From contig JAJXYF010000035.1 in NCBI GenBank assembly GCA_021780755.1, positions 1 through 64,000 of the forward strand: a stretch of DNA of 64,000 bases, in the 5' to 3' direction. A program made the position numbers and the translations under genes. The stretch comes from Deltaproteobacteria bacterium. GTDB lineage: Bacteria > Desulfobacterota > Binatia > Binatales > Binataceae. Below, piece after piece: positions 41,962 through 49,658 of the stretch (the stretch's first letter is position 1; every line of letters begins with the position of its first letter). The notes under the pieces were generated by a model. That model was not told the origin of the DNA. It worked only from the letters and a program-made list of their open reading frames with translations, and made no database searches.

Positions 41962-43386
41962 TCAGCGCGCGACTGAAAAAGACCACGAGTATTCGCGGCC
42001 GCCGGCAAAGACCGAGATGTCATAGGTGCCACGGGTGAGCCGGACACGCGGCATAATGACTATCGCGCCGAAGTTCATCAGTTGGTTACGCATCATTTTT
42101 TGCGTTCCCGGATCCGGATTGATGTAAGTATTGCCGTCGAACGAACAAGCGTCGAGCGTCGCGGCGGTGGGTGCACTGCGCTTGAAGGAAATGCGCGTGA
42201 TACCCGGATTAACCATCGAGCCGAGCTGAATCGTAATCGGGTATCCGGCCGGAAGTGAGTAGCCGGGGCAGGCCGCGAGCGGATCGGGCCACTCTCCATC
42301 GAAGGAATTCAGATCGATCGATGCGCCATCGGGCGGGTACTCAATTGGCGTGGCGGATGGCGCCGGCGCGGACAACACCGGATCGACGTCGCTATTGAGA
42401 TTGAGTGACGCGATACAGATCGGGCCCTCGCAATAGTAACCATAGCCGACGCTATGCAGATGGGGATTGAGTATTGGCAGGCGGTGAAATGGCGACTGCA
42501 TCCAATTGTCGATCGCCCATGAGGGAGGGGCCGTGCCGCGTGGATTATACATCTCGTCAACGTCGCCGGCCCGGCCGGCCGCCGCGCCTTCGGCGCTGTA
42601 CCAGAAATTCGACGGATCTTCGAGATGCATCTCGATGCCGATGTTTTCACGCGCGGCGAGCCGCACTCCAAAGTTCTTTGCGATGTAGCGCGAGTGCAGG
42701 TAATCGCCATGGCTGAAGCGTGGATTCGCGGTGACCGGGGCGAGCCCTGCGCGCTGGCGGTACCGATTGAGCGGGTCCAGCCACAGCCGGTCGTTCGCGG
42801 GAATGGAGGCGTCAGCCGCGGTATCGGACGATGAGATCGTCGGCGGCGCGGGGGAGATGGGCGGGGGTTCGAGCGCGACCGTCGCGATGGCGGCGGGGCT
42901 TGCGGCGGATGAGGAGGCGGCGGGCGGTAACTTGGCGGCGGCCACAGTTGGCGTCATCGAGAGTTCGGCGGCATCCTGCAGACGATCAAGGTTACTGACA
43001 TACAGCGTCACCGCAAAGCCCACCGCGAAAATCAACGCGACCAGGAGGAAACCGCCAATCGCGCGAGAACTTGCACCGCGCACCGGAGTACCCGCGGCAA
43101 AGCGATAGACCGCGGCGCCGAAACGAACCTCATCGCCGTCGTTGAGGTCGATTGGATCCGAGATGCGGCGGCCGTTCACGTAGGTTCCGTTGGTCGCACC
43201 CAGGTCGGTCAGGCGCACGCGGTTATTGCGGCGCACGATCGTCGCGTGACGCCGCGACACGGTGGAATTGCTAATGAGGAAATCGTTGCCGGGCGCACTG
43301 CCGATGGCGACTTCATCCACCGCAATCTCGAGCGGCGCGGACGCGCCGCTCAACGGGACGAGACGGGGATTACCTCGCGAGGGCAT
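41962..43386 (-). CDS. FHA - transmembrane - CAP (SCP/PR-1) fusion protein
   Basis: A 474 aa protein. The N-terminal FHA domain (about 20-95) has the phosphothreonine-binding pattern GS...SRRHATIV...LTDLGATNGTYVNG. A single membrane helix (about 109-131) follows, then an Ala/Pro/Ser linker. A CAP/SCP-type domain (about 200-315) carries LDPLNRYRQRAGL, RENIG and WMQSPFHRLPILNPHLHSVGYGYYCE. An uncharacterised beta-rich C-terminal domain follows (about 340-474). Topology predicts a cytosolic FHA and an extracytoplasmic CAP. This would couple a kinase signal inside to an outer domain. It is convergent with pgm, only 15 bases away. Confidence 0.87.
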   Translation of the reverse strand: MPSRGNPRLVPLSGASAPLEIAVDEVAIGSAPGNDFLISNSTVSRRHATIVRRNNRVRLTDLGATNGTYVNGRRISDPIDLNDGDEVRFGAAVYRFAAGTPVRGASSRAIGGFLLVALIFAVGFAVTLYVSNLDRLQDAAELSMTPTVAAAKLPPAASSSAASPAAIATVALEPPPISPAPPTISSSDTAADASIPANDRLWLDPLNRYRQRAGLAPVTANPRFSHGDYLHSRYIAKNFGVRLAARENIGIEMHLEDPSNFWYSAEGAAAGRAGDVDEMYNPRGTAPPSWAIDNWMQSPFHRLPILNPHLHSVGYGYYCEGPICIASLNLNSDVDPVLSAPAPSATPIEYPPDGASIDLNSFDGEWPDPLAACPGYSLPAGYPITIQLGSMVNPGITRISFKRSAPTAATLDACSFDGNTYINPDPGTQKMMRNQLMNFGAIVIMPRVRLTRGTYDISVFAGGREYSWSFSVAR

Positions 43387-44024
43387 CAGGAGACGGTTCC
43401 GTTCGAAGTATGGGGTCCTTCATACCCAGTGTGCAGGTTGGGATTGAAATGCGGCATTATCTTATCGACAAATATTACTATACTTCGAAGCGTTGCGTAG
43501 CAGCGCCTGGACGCCTCCGACGATCTTCGCATTTTCGCGGTTGCCGGACACCCTGCTAAGACTCTCAAATGAGGTTTAATGCGATAATGGCGCAGCCGAA
43601 CCTTGTGGAAATTCCGCAGCCGCCCACCAACCCGCTGGTCGGAAACCAGCGCGATGATTTCGTAGAGCGGCTCCTTGACCTCGAACGCAAGCACGAGGTC
43701 TGGAAGTTAATCGAGGCCGGCGCGGCAACCTACCTATGCGGCGAGCGATTGGATCGATCGAATGACGGCAGAGGGGACGCTACCTGGTGGACGTCTGGGC
43801 GGCGGGCTGATCGCGCGGGCATGCCGGGTCTCAGCGTGGGACTCGCGACCGGGCGTGTCCGTTGATAGACTTAAGGGCAGATTTCATCAACGGCCGAACT
43901 ACTGCTGGTTTCCGGGATGCGCACCTTCCGGGCGGTTGAGGTGGATGGCGGCGCCACGCCAACTCCGAACGTGGCGGTGAACGGGCGAACGAATCCGTAG
44001 CTGGGATTACGCCGGGAAGTAAGC
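43387..44024. other. Intergenic stretch upstream of treS
   Basis: About 640 bases between divergent genes. The first part (43440-43500) is AT-rich and may hold promoters for both directions (ATATTACTATACTTCG near 43470). Short open frames occur on both strands; only the plus-strand one at 43569 is worth listing. No tRNA, terminator or repeat was recognised. Confidence 0.35.
43569..43865 (+). CDS. Doubtful small ORF, 98 aa
   Basis: MRFNAIMAQPNLVEIPQPP... has a plausible helical stretch (DDFVERLLDLERKHEVWKLIEAGAATYL). The last third is Gly/Arg-rich and looks non-coding. There is no convincing ribosome-binding site and no recognised domain. It may be a real short protein ending earlier, a decayed gene, or chance. 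Confidence 0.25.
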   Translation: MRFNAIMAQPNLVEIPQPPTNPLVGNQRDDFVERLLDLERKHEVWKLIEAGAATYLCGERLDRSNDGRGDATWWTSGRRADRAGMPGLSVGLATGRVR

Positions 44025-47000
44025 ATGAACGGCCGCAACAACTCGTCCACCTTGTCCAACGACCCGCTCTGGTACAAAGACGCAATCTTTTATGAACTGC
44101 GCGTCCGCTCGTTCTTCGACAGTTCGGGCGACGGTGTCGGCGATTTCCCGGGACTGACCGCGAAACTGGACTATCTGCGAGACCTGGGAGTCACGGCGCT
44201 GTGGCTGCTGCCGTTTTATCCGTCACCGCAGCGCGATGACGGCTACGACATATCGAACTACCTCGAGGTGCATCCCGATTGCGGAACGCTGCGCGACTTC
44301 GCGGAATTTCTCCGCGAGGCCCATCGGCGGGGGCTGCGGGTGGTGACTGAGCTGGTGCTTAATCACACCTCGGATCAGCATCCGTGGTTTCAACGCGCGC
44401 GGCGCGCGGCCAAGGGCGATCCCGCACGTGATTTCTACGTCTGGAGCGACACCGCGGATCGCTATCCGGACGCGCGCATCATCTTTCAGGACTTCGAGCC
44501 ATCGAACTGGAGCTGGGATCCGATCGCGCACGCGTATTACTGGCATCGCTTTTTTTCGCATCAGCCGGATTTGAATTTCGATAATCCGGCAGTACGCAAA
44601 GCGGTGATCAAGGTGCTCGATTTCTGGCTCGAGATGGGAATCGACGGTTTCCGCCTGGACGCGGTGCCCTACCTGTTCGAGCGTGACGGCACGAATTGCG
44701 AGAATCTGCCGGAAACCCACAAATTCCTGCGCGATTTGCGCGCGCATATCGATCGGAATTTTCACGGACGCATGCTGCTGGCGGAGGCGAATCAATGGCC
44801 GGAGGACGCGGTGACCTATCTGGCGGGCGGCCAGGAATGTCACATGGCGTTCCATTTTCCGCTGATGCCGAGAATCTTTATCGCGGTGCGGACCGAAGAC
44901 CGTTTTCCGATCGCCGATATCTGGGCGCAAACACCGCCAATCGACGAGAGCTGCCAGTGGGCGCTGTTCCTGCGCAATCATGACGAGCTCACGCTGGAGA
45001 CGGTGACCGACGAGGAGCGCGACTACATGTATCGCGCGTACGCGCAGGAGGCGCGGATGCGGATCAACCTGGGAATCCGGCGGCGGTTGGCGCCACTGCT
45101 GGGCAACAATCGCCGCACGATCGAGCTGGTAAACGGGCTGCTGTTCGCGCTGCCGGGGACGCCGGTCATCTATTACGGCGACGAGATCGGGATGGGCGAC
45201 AATATCTACCTGGGCGATCGCGACGGCGTGCGCACCCCGATGCAATGGAGCGGCGATCGCAATGCGGGGTTTTCGAGCACCGATCCGCAGCGGCTGATTC
45301 TGCCGACGATTATCGACCACGAGTACCATTACCAAACCGTCAATGTGGAAGCGCAGGAACGCAACCGACATTCGCTGCTGTGGTGGATTAGGCGGCTGAT
45401 CGCGATGCGCAAACGCTTCAAGGCCTTCGGGCGCGGGACGATCGAGTTTCTAAGCCCCGACAATCCACGGGTTTTGGCCTTCATCCGGGCGCATGGCAAC
45501 GAGCGGATACTGGTGGTCGCGAATCTGTCGCGCTTCGTGCAGTTTGTCGAGCTGGACCTCGCACGCTTCAAGGGAATGGTGCCGGTCGAGCTTTTCGGCC
45601 AAACGAAATTCCCGACGGTCGGCGAGCACCCGTACGTGCTGACGCTTGGTCCACATATGTTCGACTGGTTCTCGCTGGAGACGCCAGGACGCCCGACTGA
45701 CGGCGCAGTGGTTGCCCGCACGATACCGAACATTGAATTCGCGCCGACTCGGAACTTTCTCGCGGAGGGCGACGATCGCAAGCAATTGGAAAGCGTGCTG
45801 CCCGATTATCTGCGCCAATGCCGATGGCTGCAGGACAGCGCCGAGCAAGTCCGCAACGCACGCATCACGGATATCATCGCGTTGTTGGAGAAGACCGGAG
45901 GCGCTCAGTTGGCGCTGATCGAAGTGGAATTCACCGAGGGCGAGGCCGAGACCTACGTGCTGCCGCTGGCGATTGCGGAGAACCATCGCGCACATCAGAT
46001 TCGTGCGAACACTCCGCATGCGGTAATCGCCAACGTGCGGCACAGCGGCAACCACGATGAGCGAGAGCGGATCTTGTACGACGCCACGGCGGACGCGGGA
46101 TTCGCGCGCGAGTTGATCGACGTAATGAGCCGGCGGCGCCAATTGAAAGGCGACGCGGGATATATCACCGGGAGCATCGCGGCGAGTTTTGCCGGAGGCA
46201 AGCGAAGTTCATCTGCGCACAAAGCCGGGACAGACGCCGAACTCGAGCCGCGGCTGTTACGTTACGAGCACAGTAACGCGTCGATCGCGCTGGGCGATCA
46301 CGCCATCGTCAAGCTGTTCCGGCGCCTGGAGAATGGCGAGAGTCCTGACCTGGAAATCGGCCGATTCCTCACCGAACGGATTTCGTTCACGCATTCGCCC
46401 CCGCTAATCGGCTCGATCGATTACCGCACGGCAAACAACGGACCGCATACGATGGCGGTGCTGCACGGCTACGTCGCGAATCAAGGCGACGCGTGGGAGT
46501 ACTCGCGCGGCGAGTTGAGCCGTTACTTCGAACGCGCCGCGACCCGCAGCACGTTCGTGGCAAAGACGGTGCCGGTGCTGTTCGATCTCACTGATATCGA
46601 GCACCCCAACGACGAGGCGGCGCAGATGATCGGCGCCTACCTTGATGCGGCGCGCTTGATGGGCCGGCGCACCGCCGAACTCCACCTCGCGCTCGCGTCG
46701 CGTCCGGGCGACCGCGAGTTCGCACCCGAGCCATGTTTGCCTTCGTGGCAGCGATCGACCTATCAGTCGATGCGCAATATCGCCGGCCAGGCACTGCGCA
46801 CGTTGGGCCTGAAGCAGCGGACACTCGAGCCCGCGAACGCGCAAAGCGCGGCACGCATACTGGCGCACCCGGAGCGCATCGAGTCGCGCTTCGAGGCATT
46901 CCTCAAGCGGAAACTGTCGGTGGCCCGCATCCGCTGCCACGGCAATCTGCATCTGGGACAGATACTTTATACGGGCAAGGATTTCGTGATTATCGACTTC

Positions 47001-47417
47001 GACGGCGAACCGGCGCGGCCCCTGAGCGAACGGCGGCGCAAACGCACGGCGATGCGCGACCTCGCGACGATGCTGCGATCGTTTCATCGCGCCGCCTTTG
47101 GCGCGCTGGCCGAACAGACTCGCGGCGGCGCTCTCGGCGAACGCGACTTCACCTCGATGGAGCAGTGGGCGCGACTGTGGCAGACCTCAACCTCACGGGC
47201 ATTTCTGACGGAGTACCTTGTGGTCGCGGACGGCGCGCCCTTCGTGCCGCGTTCACGCGACGAACTGATGGTGATGCTCGAGGCGCTGATCCTAGAGCGC
47301 GCGCTGTACGAGCTCGGGCGCGAACTTGGCCGTGAATCCGGCGGACAACCGCAATGGGCGGGGAGCGCGCTCCACAGTATCGAGCAGATCGTCGGCGAAG
47401 CCGGGGCCACGGGATAA
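44025..47417 (+). CDS. treS: Trehalose synthase (maltose alpha-D-glucosyltransferase) fused to maltokinase
   Basis: An 1130 aa fusion. The N-terminal GH13 TreS domain (about 1-545) has FYELRVRSFFDSSGDGVGDF, the nucleophile in DGFRLDAVPY, the acid in LLAEANQWPED, RNHDELTLE and the TPMQW phrase. The C-terminal maltokinase (about 570-1130) has the Brenner-type HGNLHLGQ catalytic loop and IIDFDGEP metal motif. TreS interconverts maltose and trehalose, and Mak phosphorylates maltose to maltose-1-P, the GlgE substrate. The glgB gene starts three bases after the stop. No glgE gene is visible in this window. Confidence 0.97.
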   Translation: MNGRNNSSTLSNDPLWYKDAIFYELRVRSFFDSSGDGVGDFPGLTAKLDYLRDLGVTALWLLPFYPSPQRDDGYDISNYLEVHPDCGTLRDFAEFLREAHRRGLRVVTELVLNHTSDQHPWFQRARRAAKGDPARDFYVWSDTADRYPDARIIFQDFEPSNWSWDPIAHAYYWHRFFSHQPDLNFDNPAVRKAVIKVLDFWLEMGIDGFRLDAVPYLFERDGTNCENLPETHKFLRDLRAHIDRNFHGRMLLAEANQWPEDAVTYLAGGQECHMAFHFPLMPRIFIAVRTEDRFPIADIWAQTPPIDESCQWALFLRNHDELTLETVTDEERDYMYRAYAQEARMRINLGIRRRLAPLLGNNRRTIELVNGLLFALPGTPVIYYGDEIGMGDNIYLGDRDGVRTPMQWSGDRNAGFSSTDPQRLILPTIIDHEYHYQTVNVEAQERNRHSLLWWIRRLIAMRKRFKAFGRGTIEFLSPDNPRVLAFIRAHGNERILVVANLSRFVQFVELDLARFKGMVPVELFGQTKFPTVGEHPYVLTLGPHMFDWFSLETPGRPTDGAVVARTIPNIEFAPTRNFLAEGDDRKQLESVLPDYLRQCRWLQDSAEQVRNARITDIIALLEKTGGAQLALIEVEFTEGEAETYVLPLAIAENHRAHQIRANTPHAVIANVRHSGNHDERERILYDATADAGFARELIDVMSRRRQLKGDAGYITGSIAASFAGGKRSSSAHKAGTDAELEPRLLRYEHSNASIALGDHAIVKLFRRLENGESPDLEIGRFLTERISFTHSPPLIGSIDYRTANNGPHTMAVLHGYVANQGDAWEYSRGELSRYFERAATRSTFVAKTVPVLFDLTDIEHPNDEAAQMIGAYLDAARLMGRRTAELHLALASRPGDREFAPEPCLPSWQRSTYQSMRNIAGQALRTLGLKQRTLEPANAQSAARILAHPERIESRFEAFLKRKLSVARIRCHGNLHLGQILYTGKDFVIIDFDGEPARPLSERRRKRTAMRDLATMLRSFHRAAFGALAEQTRGGALGERDFTSMEQWARLWQTSTSRAFLTEYLVVADGAPFVPRSRDELMVMLEALILERALYELGRELGRESGGQPQWAGSALHSIEQIVGEAGATG

Positions 47418-47420
47418 ACG

Positions 47421-49640
47421 ATGGTCAATGACCTTGGCACAGTGCCTAATCGCGACGGGATAGCGGCCGCGGAGTTGGAGCGGCTGATCGCGTTGCGCCA
47501 TCCCGATCCGCATTCGATTCTTGGCGCGCATCCGGGCCCCGATGGTATTACGATCCGGGCCTTTCGGCCGGGCGCGAAGCAGGTCTCGGTAATCGCCGGC
47601 GAATCGCATCCGTGGCGCATGGCGCGCATCGATCAGCGCGGCCTGTTCGAAGTGCTGATCAAGGAGCGCGGCGAAGTCTTCCCGTACCAACTCCGCGTTC
47701 ATTACTCAGACGGCGACGTCGTGACGATTCACGACCCTTATGCATTTCTGCCGACCATCGGGAGTCTCGACCTGCATCTGTGGAACGAAGGACGCCACGA
47801 ACGAATCTACGAAAACCTCGGAGCGCACCTGAGAGAGATCGACGATGCCACTGGCTTCGCCTTCGCGGTGTGGGCGCCGAATGCGCGGGGCGTGAGCGTG
47901 GTCGGCGATTTCAACGATTGGGACGGGCGCATCCACATGATGCGATCGCTCGGCCTGTCGGGAATCTGGGAACTGTTCATTCCCGGAATTGGAGTCGGCG
48001 CGCAATACAAGTTTGAGATCAGGACGTGGAACGGCGACGTGCTGCTGAAGGCCGATCCGTTTGCGGCCGCGACCGAAGCGCCACCGGCGACCGCGTCGGT
48101 GACCTATCAATCGAACTTCGTCTTCGGCGACGAAAAGTGGATGGCGGCGCGGGAAGGGCGCGATGCGCCGCGGTTGCCACTTTCGATCTACGAAGTACAT
48201 TTGGGATCGTGGCGGCGTGTGCCCGAAGAGGACAACCGATCGCTGACCTATCGTGAAATAGCGCCGATGCTCGCCGATTACGTCACCGACCTGGGCTTTA
48301 CGCACGTCCAGTTGATGCCCGTAATGGAGCATCCGTTCACCGGTTCGTGGGGCTACCAGGTGACCGGCTATTTCGCGCCGACCGCGCGCTACGGCAGTCC
48401 CGACGATTTCCGCTTTATGATTGACTATCTGCATCGGCGCGGAATCGGCGTGATCCTGGATTGGGTTCCGGCGCATTTCCCGACCGACGCGTTCGCGCTC
48501 GGCCGTTTCGACGGCACCGCCCTGTATGAGCATCTCGATGCGCGCAAAGGCCATCATCCGGAGTGGGATACCTACATTTTCAATTACGGCCGCGACGAGG
48601 TGCGCAATTTCCTGGTCGCCAGCGCGCTCTGGTGGCTGGGCGAATATCACGCCGACGGCCTGCGTGTGGACGCGGTCGCCTCGATGCTCTACCTCGATTA
48701 TGGACGGAACGAAGGCGAGTGGATTCCCAATCAGTATGGCGGGCGCGAAAATGTCGAGGCGGTCGATTTCATCAAGGCGCTCAATACCGCGGCGTACGCG
48801 CGCAACCCGGGAATCATGATGATCGCCGAGGAATCCACCGCATGGCCCGCCGTCAGCCGTCCGATCTACCTGGGCGGTCTCGGCTTCGGCTTCAAGTGGG
48901 ACATGGGCTGGATGCATGACACGCTCGAGTACTTTTCGCGGGATCCAATCTACCGCCGCTACCATCATCGCGACGTGACCTTCGGTTTTCTTTACGCATG
49001 GACGGAACACTTCATCCTGCCGCTGTCCCATGACGAGGTGGTGCATCGCAAACGATCGTTGCTCTCGAAGATGCCGGGTGATCGCTGGCAGCAGTTCGCG
49101 AACCTGCGCGCGCTTTACGCTTACATGTGGGCGCGGCCGGGCAAAAAAATGATCTTCATGGGTGGCGAGTTCGGCCAATGGCGCGAATGGAACCACGACG
49201 AAAGCCTCGACTGGAACCTGCTTGAATTCGACGACCATCGCGGATTGCAGGCGCTGATACGCGATCTGAACCGCATCTATCGCGAGCAGCCGGCGCTGTG
49301 GGAAGCTGACGGAGAGCCCGCCGGTTTTCACTTCATCGACGCCGATAACGCGGATGACAACGTCGTCGCGTTTATGCGCATCGCGGCGCAGAGCGGCCGC
49401 CGGATAATCTGCGTCGGCAATTTTTCGCCGGTAGTGCGTAATGGATATCGCGTCGGCGTTCCCGTGGCCGGACTTTATCGCGAGGTTCTCAACACCGATT
49501 CCAGCACTTACGGCGGCGGCAACATTGGCAATGCCGGCATGGTGATGGCCGAGTCGATCGCACATCACGGCCTCGATTTTTCATTGTCGCTGACACTCCC
49601 GCCACTCGCGGTAATCTGGTTGGAAGTCCCGCGAATCTGA
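47421..49640 (+). CDS. glgB: 1,4-alpha-glucan branching enzyme
   Basis: A 739 aa GlgB of the long N-terminal type: two CBM48 modules (HPDPHSILGAHPG; then FAVWAPNARGVSVVGDFNDWDG) precede the GH13 barrel. The nucleophile Asp is in DGLRVDAVASMLYLDYGR, the acid Glu in MMIAEESTAWP, and LSHDEVVH carries the third Asp. It makes alpha-1,6 branches in glycogen. It is read directly from the treS-mak transcript (three-base gap) and followed 18 bases later by treY, so it is one polycistronic unit. Confidence 0.97.
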   Translation: MVNDLGTVPNRDGIAAAELERLIALRHPDPHSILGAHPGPDGITIRAFRPGAKQVSVIAGESHPWRMARIDQRGLFEVLIKERGEVFPYQLRVHYSDGDVVTIHDPYAFLPTIGSLDLHLWNEGRHERIYENLGAHLREIDDATGFAFAVWAPNARGVSVVGDFNDWDGRIHMMRSLGLSGIWELFIPGIGVGAQYKFEIRTWNGDVLLKADPFAAATEAPPATASVTYQSNFVFGDEKWMAAREGRDAPRLPLSIYEVHLGSWRRVPEEDNRSLTYREIAPMLADYVTDLGFTHVQLMPVMEHPFTGSWGYQVTGYFAPTARYGSPDDFRFMIDYLHRRGIGVILDWVPAHFPTDAFALGRFDGTALYEHLDARKGHHPEWDTYIFNYGRDEVRNFLVASALWWLGEYHADGLRVDAVASMLYLDYGRNEGEWIPNQYGGRENVEAVDFIKALNTAAYARNPGIMMIAEESTAWPAVSRPIYLGGLGFGFKWDMGWMHDTLEYFSRDPIYRRYHHRDVTFGFLYAWTEHFILPLSHDEVVHRKRSLLSKMPGDRWQQFANLRALYAYMWARPGKKMIFMGGEFGQWREWNHDESLDWNLLEFDDHRGLQALIRDLNRIYREQPALWEADGEPAGFHFIDADNADDNVVAFMRIAAQSGRRIICVGNFSPVVRNGYRVGVPVAGLYREVLNTDSSTYGGGNIGNAGMVMAESIAHHGLDFSLSLTLPPLAVIWLEVPRI

Positions 49641-49658
49641 ATTACGCTGGTATTTCAG

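Noticed and set aside
43386-43694. 102-codon minus-strand frame upstream of the FHA-CAP gene
   Set aside because: Runs through the likely promoter region, with no ribosome-binding site or domain.
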